This document shows, piece after piece, positions 42,189-51,561 of a DNA stretch of 64,000 bases. Position numbers and translations under genes: made by a program. A model generated the notes under the pieces. It did no database searches, had not been told where the DNA came from, and worked only from the letters and a program-made list of their open reading frames with translations. How positions within the stretch are numbered: the stretch's first letter is position 1; each line of letters begins with the position of its first letter. This DNA comes from Enterobacter sp. SA187 (GTDB lineage: Bacteria > Pseudomonadota > Gammaproteobacteria > Enterobacterales > Enterobacteriaceae): contig NZ_CP019113.1 of assembly GCF_001888805.2 (NCBI RefSeq), positions 1,860,001-1,924,000 of the forward strand, in the 5' to 3' direction.

Positions 42189-43511
42189 TTATGCTCCTTG
42201 TTCCGCTTGTTTCTGGCGATTCAGCGCCAGCACGAAAGGCAGATAGATCAACACCGAAAGTATCAGCAACAGCAGGGCCAGCAGCGCGGCGCGCCAGTCC
42301 CCGCCCGTGGCGAGAAATGCGGAGAGCACTGGCGGCGTGGTCCAGGGGATCAGCACGGTGGTTTTATCGATCAGCTCAAGCGCGGTGGCGAACCAGGCGA
42401 TGCCGACGCTCAGGAGCGGCGTCAGAATAAAGGGCACCAGCAGCAGCGGATTAAAGATAAGCGGGATGCCAAAAATCATCGGCTCATTGATGTTGAACAA
42501 CGACGGCACGCCGGAAAGCCGGGTGATGGTCCGGTGATCTTCCCGGCGCGAGGCGATGAGCATGGCGATAACCAATCCGATGGTCTGCCCGCCGCCGCCC
42601 ATATATCCGAAAGCGTCAATAAAAGGTTTGGTGACAATGTGTGGCGGAACAGCGCCCTGCTGAAGCGCGGCGGCGTTTTCCTGGATCGCCACCAGCAGCG
42701 TTGGCTCGGTGATCGGCATCATGATCGATACGCCATGGATGCCGAAAAACCACAGCATATTCATGCTGAACAGCAGGCCGAGCACGCCATGCAGACTTTG
42801 TAATGCGTTTTGCAGCGGCGCCTGCACAACCTCGTTCACCAGATGGTGCAGGTTAGTGCCGAAACATACTTCAATTAACACTGCCAGCAGGCCAAACAGG
42901 GTGAGCAGCAACAACATGGGAAGAATAACGTTAAAAGAGCTGGCTACAGCGGGTGGAACGCTGTCAGGCATGCGGATCGCCAGATAGCGACTGCGCTGCG
43001 CCAGCGTCAACAGTTCGCTGCTTATCAGGGCGATGATAATGCCGACAAACAGGCCGCTGGCGGCGGTTTCGCTGGCGGCGATAAGGCCGGGAACCCGAAC
43101 GATTTGATCCGCCATCTGCAACGTCTGCTCAAGGGGGAAAAAGATCACCAGACAGGCCAGCGCGAAGACCGCATGAATAGCTCCCGCCTGTTCACGCGCG
43201 AGCGCCATGCGCCACGCTATCATCGCTGTTGCGAGTAGCGTCAGAATATTGAGCGTGCCATTGTAAATGCGTATACCAATTTCTCTGGCGGGAACAAGCC
43301 AGTCGGCTTTTATACCGAGCAGTCCCATCAGCCCGGCTTTTTCATTCAGTACCACATTATTGATGAGTACAAAAAACGAGGCGGCTATGATCAGCGGCAT
43401 CAGAAAAATAAATCCTTCCCTGATCGCCGTGAGATGGCGCTGCGCCGCCATTCTGCCTGCCCAGTAAGCCAGCCTGTCGAGTGCCGCGCTGGCGTTAAAT
43501 CCCTTTATCAT
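42189..43511 (-). CDS. PTS EIIC permease, lactose/cellobiose type
   Basis: A 440-aa inner-membrane sugar permease of the Lac/Cel EIIC family, with about ten hydrophobic segments, opening with REGFIFLMPLIIAASFFVLI. Family motifs are HGVSIMMPITEPTLL near 240 and FNINEPMIFGIPLIFNP near 343. A CAGGAGGAAA ribosome site precedes the ATG. No EIIA or EIIB gene is present in the operon, so it would need partners encoded elsewhere, such as chitobiose-type enzymes (inference). The substrate is unknown. It is first in an operon with DUF4127 and an RpiR regulator. Confidence 0.9.
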   Translation of the reverse strand: MIKGFNASAALDRLAYWAGRMAAQRHLTAIREGFIFLMPLIIAASFFVLINNVVLNEKAGLMGLLGIKADWLVPAREIGIRIYNGTLNILTLLATAMIAWRMALAREQAGAIHAVFALACLVIFFPLEQTLQMADQIVRVPGLIAASETAASGLFVGIIIALISSELLTLAQRSRYLAIRMPDSVPPAVASSFNVILPMLLLLTLFGLLAVLIEVCFGTNLHHLVNEVVQAPLQNALQSLHGVLGLLFSMNMLWFFGIHGVSIMMPITEPTLLVAIQENAAALQQGAVPPHIVTKPFIDAFGYMGGGGQTIGLVIAMLIASRREDHRTITRLSGVPSLFNINEPMIFGIPLIFNPLLLVPFILTPLLSVGIAWFATALELIDKTTVLIPWTTPPVLSAFLATGGDWRAALLALLLLILSVLIYLPFVLALNRQKQAEQGA

Positions 43512-43605
43512 TTTTCCTCCTGAGTGTTTGGCTCCACAAGTGCGGCGGCGGCATTATGGAAAAGGGCGCGGAAGAAAAGCATGAAGGCGATCACGCAATG
43601 AATTT

Positions 43606-43638
43606 TTAACTCCAGTTTTTTAAATAAAATGGAGTTAA
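43606..43638 (-). promoter_or_regulatory. Candidate operator: perfect inverted repeat upstream of the EIIC operon
   Basis: TTAACTCCA (43606-43614) and TGGAGTTAA (43630-43638) form perfect 9-bp arms around an AT-rich 15-base spacer, about 95-127 bp upstream of the EIIC start. Neither strand has a T-tract after it, so it is more likely a binding site (probably for the RpiR regulator) than a terminator of thiQ. Confidence 0.55.
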
Positions 43639-43685
43639 TTCTTCACTTATGAATAAAAAATGTTGCGTCGTGGCTCATGGCAGAG

Positions 43686-44387
43686 TTACGGTGCGGCGAT
43701 CCCCAGTAATGCCGAGGCGGGCGACTGCCCGCTCACCAGCGCCTGGGTGCTGCCGTCCCAGGCAATGCGCCCGTCGGCGATCACCAGCGAGCGCGGGGCG
43801 ATGCGCAGCGCATCTTCCACACTGTGCGACACCATCAGCAGCGTCAGGTTCTGGCGCTGACACACCTCGTTAACCAGCGCCAGCATCTCCTGACGCAGCG
43901 CCGGATCCAGGGCGGAAAACGGCTCATCAAGCAGCAATACCGGCTGTTCGCGTACCAGACAGCGCGCCAGCGCCACGCGCTGACGTTGCCCGCCGGAGAG
44001 CTGATCTGGCAGACGATCGAGCAGCGATCCCAGCCCCATCTGCGCGGCAATGACCGCGAGAGTGGCGCGCTGGGTGTCGTTAAGTTTTAAGCCGGGATGC
44101 AGCCCCAGACCAATGTTCTGCCGCACCGTCAGATGGGTGAACAAATTGTTTTCCTGGAACAGCATCGACACCGGGCGGCTCGACGGTGGCGTACGCGTGT
44201 GATCCTCGTTTTCCAGCATGATCGAGCCGCTGTCCGGCTGTAAAAACCCGGCGATCAGATTCAGCAGCGTGCTTTTCCCCGCGCCGCTCGGCCCGAGGAT
44301 CGCCACCTGTTCACCCCGCTCGATATTCAGCGTAAAGCGCATGGGCAGGTGATGGTAAAGCCAGGTGGTATCAGTCAGTTTTAGCAT
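43686..44387 (-). CDS. thiQ: Thiamine/TPP ABC transporter ATP-binding protein
   Basis: ATPase of the ThiBPQ importer for thiamine and its phosphates. The start at 44387 ([18 protein letters not shown]) gives 233 aa (E. coli 232). Walker A is [10 protein letters not shown] near 33-42, the signature [11 protein letters not shown] near 128, and Walker B with [13 protein letters not shown] near 148. It overlaps thiP by 17 bp. It is the last gene of the thiBPQ operon. Its downstream neighbour here is a PTS operon rather than yabI of E. coli. Confidence 0.96.
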   Translation of the reverse strand: MLKLTDTTWLYHHLPMRFTLNIERGEQVAILGPSGAGKSTLLNLIAGFLQPDSGSIMLENEDHTRTPPSSRPVSMLFQENNLFTHLTVRQNIGLGLHPGLKLNDTQRATLAVIAAQMGLGSLLDRLPDQLSGGQRQRVALARCLVREQPVLLLDEPFSALDPALRQEMLALVNEVCQRQNLTLLMVSHSVEDALRIAPRSLVIADGRIAWDGSTQALVSGQSPASALLGIAAP

Positions 44388-45972
44388 GGCGACCCGGAAG
44401 TTTTTCAATCACGGTGAACAGGATAAAGCACAGCGCCAGCAGCAGCAGCGCCGTTACGGCCCCGTCCTGGCTGCGATAAGAGCCTATTTGCTGATAAAGG
44501 TAAAACGGCAGCGTGCGGAAATCGTCATTGCCGAACAGCGCCACGACGCCAAAATCGCCGATCGACAGCACACAGGCAAACGCCAGCGCCTGCGCCAGCG
44601 GACGTTTCAGCGCGCGCAGCTCCACCACGCGCAGCCGTTGCAGCCCTGCCATGCCGAGAGACTGGCACAGCAGCGTATAACGGGCGGCGACATCGCGCAT
44701 CGGGTTTTCCAGCACTTTCAGCGCGTAGGGGATGGCCATCAGCGCGTTAGTAAAAATCACAATGCCGTCGGCAGAGTCCGGCAGGCCGGTGGCGTTGTTA
44801 AGCAGTAAAAAGAAGCCGGTCGCCAGCACGATGCCGGGCATTGCGAGGATCAACATGCCGGACAGCTCCAGCGCCTGCCCGGCGAAGGGTTGCTGGCGGG
44901 CGCGCAGTTCGCGGCTGCTCCACAGCAGCATCATGGTCAGGATCACACACAGCACCCCGGCGCACAGTGCGATGCGCAGCGAGGTCCAGGTCGCCTGCCA
45001 CAGCACCGGCTGCGCCAGCACGTCCAGCAGGCTGCGATTCAGGCCTTCGACCATCACGGCAATCAGCGGCGGCAGCAACAGCAACAGGGCCAGCACAATC
45101 AGCGTGCCATCGGCGAGGCGGCGCAACAGACTGTCCTGCGGATCGCGCCAGCCGGTGAGGTGATTTGTGCCGACGGCAATGGCTTTGCTCAGCCGCTGGC
45201 TTAACAGCACCAGCCCGAGACAGCAGATCATCTGCACCAGCGCCAGCAACGCCGCGCGGCCTGGTTCAAAGTCGTAACTCAGCGCCTGATAAATCGCCAG
45301 CTCAATGGTGGTGGCCTGTGGTCCACCGCCCAGCGACAGCACGGTGGCAAAGCTGGCGAAGCAGAGCATAAAGATCAGCGCGGCCACCGGCGGGATTTGC
45401 CGCCGCAGCCAGGGCCATTCCACAAAGCGGAAAAACGCCCAGCCGCGCATCCCGAGCTGGGCGGCAAGCTGGCGCTGCTCGCCGGGGATCTGCTCCAGCG
45501 CCTGTAACAGCAGGCGGGTCGCCATCGGCAGGTTAAAGAAGACGTGGGCCAGCAGGATCCCCTGCAGGCCATAAGGCGAAAACGTCCAGTGCGATCCGAA
45601 AATCTGCGCCAGCCAGCCCTGACGGCCATAGACGCTGAGAATGCCGAACACCGCCACCAGCACCGGCAAAATCAGCGTCATGGCGCACAGGCGCAACAGC
45701 ATTTGCCGCCCCGGAAAGCGACGGCGATACAGCGCGCGGGCCAGGGAAATCGCCGGAGCCACCGACAGCAGGGCGGATAAAAACGCCTGCCAGAACGAGA
45801 AGCGCACCACGTGCCACAGGTAACTGTCCTGCCACAGCGCGGCGACGTCCGTTACCGGCGCATTCAGCCACAGCGCAAAAAAGGCCGCCAGCGCCACCGC
45901 CACCATCAGTGTGGCCGCGGCGGCACCGGGCAGCAGCCAGCCGGGAATTAACGGCTGACGGCGCGTTGCCAT
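44371..45972 (-). CDS. thiP: Thiamine/TPP ABC transporter permease
   Basis: Inner-membrane permease with two fused BPD-type halves, about 12 membrane segments in all. The product is 533 aa (E. coli 536). Two EAA-type loops are visible: [25 protein letters not shown] sequence near 172 and [18 protein letters not shown] near 427. It overlaps thiB by 25 bp and thiQ by 17 bp, indicating tight translational coupling in the operon. Confidence 0.96.
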   Translation of the reverse strand: MATRRQPLIPGWLLPGAAAATLMVAVALAAFFALWLNAPVTDVAALWQDSYLWHVVRFSFWQAFLSALLSVAPAISLARALYRRRFPGRQMLLRLCAMTLILPVLVAVFGILSVYGRQGWLAQIFGSHWTFSPYGLQGILLAHVFFNLPMATRLLLQALEQIPGEQRQLAAQLGMRGWAFFRFVEWPWLRRQIPPVAALIFMLCFASFATVLSLGGGPQATTIELAIYQALSYDFEPGRAALLALVQMICCLGLVLLSQRLSKAIAVGTNHLTGWRDPQDSLLRRLADGTLIVLALLLLLPPLIAVMVEGLNRSLLDVLAQPVLWQATWTSLRIALCAGVLCVILTMMLLWSSRELRARQQPFAGQALELSGMLILAMPGIVLATGFFLLLNNATGLPDSADGIVIFTNALMAIPYALKVLENPMRDVAARYTLLCQSLGMAGLQRLRVVELRALKRPLAQALAFACVLSIGDFGVVALFGNDDFRTLPFYLYQQIGSYRSQDGAVTALLLLALCFILFTVIEKLPGRHAKTD

Positions 45973-46931
45973 GCACTGATCCAGTCGGCACGCTTCGCGG
46001 CGACATCCTGCGGGGAGTATTCCAGCGTGGTGGCCGGTTTCACCAGCTGGTCAAAGCCCGCGGGCAGCGCCACGCTGGTCACCGGATACATCCAGTTGCC
46101 GGTGGCGATAGTGTTCTGGAACGCCGGGGTCACCATAAATTTCAGGAACTTCTTCGCCAGTTCCGGCTGCTTGCTGGCGGCGGTGCGGGCGGCAACTTCC
46201 ACCTGCAAATAGTGACCTTCGCTGAAGCCCGCGGCGGCGTAGTTGTCTTTCTTCTCTTCAATGGCGTGATACGCCGGGGAGGTGGTGTAGCTCAGCACCA
46301 GGTCGCTTTCACCTTTCAGGAACAGGCCGTAAGCCTCGCTCCAGCCTTTGGTGACGGTGACGGTTTTCGCGGCGAGTTTTTGCCAGGCGTCCGGCGTCTT
46401 ATCGCCATAGACTTTTTGCATCCACAGCAGCAGGCCGAGGCCTGGCGTGCTGGTGCGCGGATCCTGGTAGATCACACGCCATTTCTGGTCGCTTTCCACC
46501 AGTTCTTTCAGGCTTTTCGGCGGGTTTTTCAGTTTGTTTTTGTCATAGACAAAGGCGAAATAGCCGTAATCGAACGGTACGAAGGTGTCGTTTTTCCAGC
46601 CGCCCGGCACGTTCACTGCATCATTCGGGATGCCGCTTTTCGCAAACAGTTTAGTTTGCGTGGCCGCTTCCAGCAGGTTGTTATCCAGCCCCAGCACCAC
46701 GTCGGCTTTGCTGTTTTTGCCTTCCATGCGCAGACGGTTGAGCAGCGAGACGCCATCTTCCAGCGCCACCAGCTTCAGCTCGCAGTTGCAGTCCGCTTCA
46801 AAGGCCTTTTTGACTTTCGGGCCAGGGCCCCAGTCAGCGGCAAAGGAGTCGTAGGTGTAAACGGTAAGAACGGGTTTGGCAAAGGCGGGCGCGGCAATCA
46901 GCAGCAGGAACGGCAGACATTTTTTTAACAC
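45948..46931 (-). CDS. thiB: Thiamine-binding periplasmic protein
   Basis: Periplasmic receptor for thiamine, thiamine phosphate and TPP feeding ThiPQ. The GTG at 46931 follows a GAGGTG ribosome site and gives 327 aa, as in E. coli, with a signal peptide (MLKKCLPFLLLIAAPAFA). The mature protein begins KPVLTVYTYDSFAADWGPGP; further family segments are YQDPRTSTPGLGLL near 160 and SYTTSPAYH near 215. The frame stays open to 47135 across the riboswitch, which is not coding. It is first in thiBPQ, under TPP riboswitch control. Confidence 0.96.
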   Translation of the reverse strand: MLKKCLPFLLLIAAPAFAKPVLTVYTYDSFAADWGPGPKVKKAFEADCNCELKLVALEDGVSLLNRLRMEGKNSKADVVLGLDNNLLEAATQTKLFAKSGIPNDAVNVPGGWKNDTFVPFDYGYFAFVYDKNKLKNPPKSLKELVESDQKWRVIYQDPRTSTPGLGLLLWMQKVYGDKTPDAWQKLAAKTVTVTKGWSEAYGLFLKGESDLVLSYTTSPAYHAIEEKKDNYAAAGFSEGHYLQVEVAARTAASKQPELAKKFLKFMVTPAFQNTIATGNWMYPVTSVALPAGFDQLVKPATTLEYSPQDVAAKRADWISAWQRAVSR

Positions 46932-46982
46932 TTTGCACCTCAATAAAAGAGAGTGGCAAAGGACTTGAGCGGTAGCCTCAAA

Positions 46983-47060
46983 TCCCTTCGCCGGCGTTAT
47001 CCGGATCAGGTTCGACGGGTATTTTCTCAGCACACGCGTTCCGCGCAGCACCCCGTTGAG
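46983..47060 (-). ncRNA. TPP riboswitch of thiBPQ (SroA-type)
   Basis: On the minus strand the segment contains the THI-box landmarks in order: ACGGGGTGC, GTGCTGAGAAAATACCC, GAACCTGATCCGG, TAACGCCGGCGAAGGGA. In E. coli the same element precedes thiB and its stable 5' fragment is SroA. A short TTGAG/CTCAA hairpin between the aptamer and the thiB ribosome site (about 46966-46984) is a candidate expression platform. TPP binding is expected to reduce thiBPQ expression. Confidence 0.95.
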
Positions 47061-47201
47061 CACGGCGCTAGTGTAATGATTTTGTTGCCGGGCAGCAATG
47101 AGGGATGGTTGGGGGCGAGGCCCGCGCAGAAACACGCTGTACGTTGCTGATGATTTACTGTTGCGGAGCTGAGCAAATCTGGCGCAGGGGCTTGTGCTGG
47201 C

Positions 47202-47947
<746 letters not shown>

Positions 47948-47958
47948 GTTGGCTCCGT

Positions 47959-48011
47959 TGTATAGCAAGTGATATACAAATTTTACTCTTAACGTATAGC
48001 AAACGCTATAC
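47959..48011 (-). promoter_or_regulatory. Operators of the TacA/TacT module
   Basis: GTATAGC (47994-48000) and GCTATAC (48005-48011) form a perfect 7-bp inverted repeat with spacer AAAC. A second, TGTATA (47959-47964) with TATACA (47973-47978), lies just before the antitoxin start. Both share the TATA(G/C) core, as expected for repeated ribbon-helix-helix binding sites. Confidence 0.65.
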
Positions 48012-48169
48012 GCTGGTGCATATTACTCCCGCTGTACTGATTTAACATCGAACCACATGCTCCTGGAATTGCCACCTATAGTTAAGAGCAGGTTTTAAAC
48101 GTCTTTGCGAGGCGCGCCGCAAACCGTACTGCCAAATCCGCTTGCCGTTGATCGCGTCTGACAGTAGCA

Positions 48170-48415
48170 TCTTCCCGCACCTGCAAAATCAGGTGCCGGG
48201 ATTGGTCTCCTGCATATCATACCTGCGACATATGACGCGTAAGCGTCTTTCTTATGTCGTGCGTTTGGCTACATCTCAATGGTGGGCTGGACGGGGGCGC
48301 CGCAAGGCGCGCCGGTGTCGGTATGGCCGGTAAGACCAACTCCGTTCAGTCCGCCACCCGTAAGATTGGTCTCTTCGGTGGTGGAATATACATTCACATA
48401 CCGGAGGCTGCCCTT
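48170..48415 (+). ncRNA. P4-like immunity leader with RNA-pairing elements and an Ash-like frame
   Basis: A noncoding leader resembling the satellite phage P4 immunity region. GATTGGTCTC occurs twice as a direct repeat (48200-48209 and 48364-48373), and the complementary AGACCAA (48333-48339) lies between them. This is the seqA-seqB-seqC arrangement known for P4, where the CI RNA (seqB) pairs with seqA and seqC to end transcription early. Hairpins at 48177-48196 (GCACCTG/CAGGTGC) and 48226-48260 (CGACATA/TATGTCG with GACGC/GCGTC inside) add structure. A frame from 48279 (MVGWTGAPQGAPVSV) resembles phage Ash proteins. No integrase or att site was seen. The upstream stretch 48012-48169 shows no gene. 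Confidence 0.55.
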
Positions 48416-48850
48416 ATGGCTACGACCCTCAACCAGACTCACCTGTTACTTACCGTTCCCTTTACCGCAGACACGGATTTCACCGTGCTGGCGGATCACT
48501 GCGAGCATTTTGCTGAAGCGCTGATCGAAAGCGACGATCCGGCGCTGCGCCTCGCGATGTGCGGGCGTCTGAACGCCTGCCTGATGCTGCTACAACCCAC
48601 ACTGAATGACGTTATTCCACCGCATCTGATCCCGCAACTCACGGTGGATACCCCGCCTGCGGAACCGCCGTGTTTCGAACCGGAATCTGATCTGCTGTGT
48701 GAATACTGCCTGACCTTAACACGCCTGTTGAACAGCCAGTCGCTGCCGTCGGATATGGAGAAAACCCTGACCGGGCTGCTGTGTGAACTGGTATGGTATT
48801 TCACCGACATAATGAAAGCGCCGCGCTGGGTGAAAGGGACAGAAGCGTAG
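48416..48850 (+). CDS. Hypothetical protein downstream of the P4-like leader
   Basis: A 144-aa acidic, Leu-rich, probably cytoplasmic protein that I do not recognise. The ATG at 48416 follows a CCGGAGG ribosome site; it begins MATTLNQTHLLLTVPFTADT and has Cys residues near 24, 44, 50, 85 and in CEYC near 93-96. The frame is open upstream through the P4-like leader (to 48254), so an Ash-type fusion is possible in principle. Its place after an Ash-like leader suggests a phage/satellite origin, comparable to genes labelled Icd-like or Ash-associated in enteric genomes (inference). A REP-like hairpin follows. Confidence 0.6.
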   Translation: MATTLNQTHLLLTVPFTADTDFTVLADHCEHFAEALIESDDPALRLAMCGRLNACLMLLQPTLNDVIPPHLIPQLTVDTPPAEPPCFEPESDLLCEYCLTLTRLLNSQSLPSDMEKTLTGLLCELVWYFTDIMKAPRWVKGTEA

Positions 48851-48863
48851 CCAGCCGCAACAT

Positions 48864-48894
48864 CTTGCCGGGTGCCACCTGTAGGCCCGGCAAG
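48864..48894. repeat. REP-like palindrome
   Basis: CTTGCCGGG (48864-48872) and CCCGGCAAG (48886-48894) form perfect 9-bp arms, followed by a partial second unit (GCCGCCGGGCACGC). The remaining 48895-49092 holds an AT-richer stretch with probable promoter sequence for the DUF4142 gene; no gene was seen. Confidence 0.6.
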
Positions 48895-49092
48895 CCTGCG
48901 CCGCCGGGCACGCTGCATCCTTCCCATACCTTCACGCCCGCCATTTCCTGCTGCCCTTTGTAAGATCTCTAACTAAAACTGCTGTCTCTGAGCGTTCAAC
49001 TATACTGAATAGTGCCGTTGTTATTTACGCAGGATACTGCGTGCAGATAATTACCTCATATTTACCTTACCGATGACCATCTGGAGAATCAC

Positions 49093-49662
49093 ATGCAAAA
49101 GAGCAAAACCTTGAAAGGACTGCTGGCCGTATCGGCAGTGGCTGCGATGTTCACCACGCTCGGCGTGCAAGCCCAGACACAATCCAGCACTGCAACGAGT
49201 GACGCCACCAGCCAGACCGCATCGGGCGCTAAGCTCAGTTCCGGGGACGAAAAAGCGGTGAAGGATATGGCGCAGGCCAATATCAATGAAATCGCCGCCG
49301 CCAAGATTGCGCTGAGCAAAGCGCAAAGCAGCGACGTGAAAGCCTTCGCGCAGAAGATGGTCGACGATCATGGTGCAGCTCTGACCAAAGTCCAGACGGT
49401 CGCCCAGCAAAAAGGTGTAACGCTGCCGACGGAGCCGGACGCTGAGCATAAGGCTATGGCAGCGAAGCTGGAAAAAGCGAGCGGTGATGACTTTGACAAA
49501 ATGTATATGGAAAACGCCGGTACTAAAGACCACAAGATGGTGCTGACGAAACTGCAAAGCGATGCGAAGATGATCAAAGATCCGGATGTGAAGGCGCTGG
49601 CTGACGCACATACGCCGGTCGTTGAGCAGCATCTGAAATCAGCCGAGCAGATGACTAAGTAA
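49093..49662 (+). CDS. DUF4142 domain periplasmic protein
   Basis: A 189-aa exported protein of unknown function. It has a Sec signal peptide (MQKSKTLKGLLAVSAVAAMF, predicted cleavage after GVQA near 27), a Ser/Thr/Gln-rich linker and a helical ferritin-like DUF4142 domain from about 48, with ALSKAQSSDVKAFAQKMVDD and paired His residues (DDHG near 96, KDHK near 147). It has its own terminator. E. coli lacks it between thiB and sgrR. Metal binding or stress roles have been suggested for relatives but nothing can be concluded here. Confidence 0.85.
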   Translation: MQKSKTLKGLLAVSAVAAMFTTLGVQAQTQSSTATSDATSQTASGAKLSSGDEKAVKDMAQANINEIAAAKIALSKAQSSDVKAFAQKMVDDHGAALTKVQTVAQQKGVTLPTEPDAEHKAMAAKLEKASGDDFDKMYMENAGTKDHKMVLTKLQSDAKMIKDPDVKALADAHTPVVEQHLKSAEQMTK

Positions 49663-49671
49663 GCTGGTCGT

Positions 49672-49700
49672 TCGGTGGGCACAGGGCCCACCGACTTTTC
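49672..49700. terminator. Terminator between the DUF4142 gene and sgrR
   Basis: TCGGTGGGC (49672-49680) and GCCCACCGA (49686-49694) form a perfect 9-bp stem with loop ACAGG, followed by CTTTTCCTTT. It lies between convergent genes and may work in both directions. Confidence 0.85.
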
Positions 49701-49702
49701 CT

Positions 49703-51364
49703 TTATGGCTCCGGCGGCGCAAACCACGCCGATTTAAAGTCAAACCACCCCAGCGTATTCATGCGCAGGCCGCGCATACTGCGCTGACCGTTGATGGTCA
49801 GCCAGTGATGGATCAGCGGCACTATCGCGCGGTTCGCCATCAGCTGCTGGCACCAGTTCGCCAGATTCATTTCGCCTGCGCGCCAGTGCGCGGCATCCTG
49901 CTGCCAGTCGCGGGGAATGCACCGCTGGAGTAGCGGCACTTCGTATAAATGCGTGAACAGCGAAAAATCGAGCGGCAGCGTGAAGTTGGCGCTGTTCAGC
50001 CAGATATCGCTTGTCACCTCGCCGCTGTGCCACTCCTCGTACTCCACCTCCTGGATCTCCAGCCGCACATGGTGCTGTGCCAGCAGGGCGATCATTGAGC
50101 GGGCGATGACTTTGTGCTCCTGATGTTCCCGGTAGTAGGTAAGGGTGAGGGATTCCAGACCGGCGGGTTTTTCGATCTCGCTACCGCCGGGTCGCGCGTG
50201 ATGCCAGCGCGGCAGCAGGCCATATGCCGGAAACCAGAAGCGCTGATAGTGCTCGTCGCCGTGATACAGCAGGCTAGCAGGGGAGAGCACATGGCTGATC
50301 CAGTCCCGCACCGCCGCATTGTTGCCCTTTGGCGTACGGGCATCGAACAGCAGGTAGTAGCAGCCCTCTTCAAGACGGCTCTCAATGGCTTTTTCGCCCT
50401 CGCCGGGGCCTTCCAGCGTCAGGCCGCCGCTGGGATCGTCGTTCACTTCCGGCAGCACCCAGACGTTCACCTCATCAATCAGCGCGCGAAAGCCAAAGTA
50501 GTCGTCAAAAGCCTGGATCTTCAGCTGGCTGCTGTTGTTACGGGTGACGGCATAGGGGCCGGTGCCGACCGGCAGGCTGGCGAAGTTGCTCATCGACTCC
50601 CATTCATAGGGCAGGATCATCGACTGCACATGGCCCAGCAGCCAGGGCAACCAGCTGTCCGGCTCAGAGAGGTGAATGTCCAGCGTCCAGGGCGTGGGAG
50701 AGACGATCTGCGTGATGTGCGAATAGAGCGGAAAGGCGTTGATACGCTCAAGGGAGGTGATGACGTCGCGCATCTCCAGTTCGCGGCCGTGGTGAAAATG
50801 AATGCCGGGCCGCAGATAAAATCGCCAGTGCAGCGGCGAAAGCTGTTGCCAGTGATGGGCGATATCCGCTTCCAGTTCCCCGTTTTCCTCATTTACCCGC
50901 GTCAGGGCGCTGAAGATCTGGCGGGCGATATGGGTTTCAGAGCGTCTTAACGCCGTGCCGGGCAGCAGGTTGCGCAGCGGGCGGTAATAGAGCACACGCA
51001 AAATATGGCGGCCCTGGCGAAAACTGCGCCCCAGATGCGACACCAGCATCTGGCGCACGGCGGTTTTGTCGCCCACCAGCTGCACCAGCTGATCGATACG
51101 ATCCTGCTCCAGCAGATCTTCTGCCCGCTGCTGTTGCAACGCCAGCCCGGTATAAAGGAAGGTGAGACGTGAGCGCTTACCCCGTCCGGCTTCCGCTTCC
51201 CATGTCAGCCAGCCGCGCGCCTGCATGGTGTTGAGCAGGGTACGCATATGGCGGCGCGAACAGCTCAGCAGTTCCGCCAGTTCGCTCAGCGTGGTTTCCC
51301 TGGAAGCGCCGTCGCAACACTGCCACAGGCGGATGAATTGTTGTTGCAGACGGCCCGACGACAT
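49703..51364 (-). CDS. sgrR: Glucose-phosphate stress transcriptional activator SgrR
   Basis: Activates the small RNA SgrS, and setA, when glucose phosphate accumulates. The product is 553 aa (E. coli 551). An N-terminal winged helix ([20 protein letters not shown] near 27-46) is followed by an SBP_bac_5 solute-binding-type domain from about 160 to the end, which senses a small molecule. It is divergent from sgrS/setA, with the shared promoter region at 51365-51420. Confidence 0.95.
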   Translation of the reverse strand: MSSGRLQQQFIRLWQCCDGASRETTLSELAELLSCSRRHMRTLLNTMQARGWLTWEAEAGRGKRSRLTFLYTGLALQQQRAEDLLEQDRIDQLVQLVGDKTAVRQMLVSHLGRSFRQGRHILRVLYYRPLRNLLPGTALRRSETHIARQIFSALTRVNEENGELEADIAHHWQQLSPLHWRFYLRPGIHFHHGRELEMRDVITSLERINAFPLYSHITQIVSPTPWTLDIHLSEPDSWLPWLLGHVQSMILPYEWESMSNFASLPVGTGPYAVTRNNSSQLKIQAFDDYFGFRALIDEVNVWVLPEVNDDPSGGLTLEGPGEGEKAIESRLEEGCYYLLFDARTPKGNNAAVRDWISHVLSPASLLYHGDEHYQRFWFPAYGLLPRWHHARPGGSEIEKPAGLESLTLTYYREHQEHKVIARSMIALLAQHHVRLEIQEVEYEEWHSGEVTSDIWLNSANFTLPLDFSLFTHLYEVPLLQRCIPRDWQQDAAHWRAGEMNLANWCQQLMANRAIVPLIHHWLTINGQRSMRGLRMNTLGWFDFKSAWFAPPEP

Positions 51365-51419
51365 AAAAGGGGAACTCCTGACGAAAACTCATCAATTTAT
51401 TAATCCCTATATTAAGCCA

Positions 51420-51533
51420 ATACTGAACGTCGATGGAAGCGGGGAGGGCTGCTACAGCATTCGCTTCCACCATGTGTGACTGAGTATTGGTGCTTATCGC
51501 CACGCCAGCAGGTATCATCTGCTGGCTTTTTTC
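51420..51533 (+). ncRNA. sgrS: SgrS small RNA, short form
   Basis: The 3' half is recognised directly: the ptsG-pairing/Hfq region GTGTGACTGAGTATTGGTG (from 51474) is the same as in E. coli SgrS, followed by the terminator GCCAGCAG/CTGCTGGC (51504-51526) and six T. A TATATT -10 box at 51408-51413 places the start near 51420 (inferred). The RNA is then about 110-115 nt, roughly half the E. coli length. An internal stem GGAAGCG/CGCTTCC (51435-51441 with 51462-51468) precedes the pairing region. No SgrT-like frame is present; only a 16-codon frame from 51433 could be found. Confidence 0.88.
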
Positions 51534-51561
51534 ATTGTTTGCGCGCGCAAAAGGACGAATT

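Noticed and set aside
47061..47201. Possible gene between the TPP riboswitch and tacT
   Set aside because: Only short, unsupported frames; the segment probably holds the thiB promoter.
51433..51483. 16-codon frame MEAGRAATAFASTMCD inside SgrS as an SgrT relic
   Set aside because: No similarity to SgrT, no ribosome site, and it overlaps the conserved base-pairing region.
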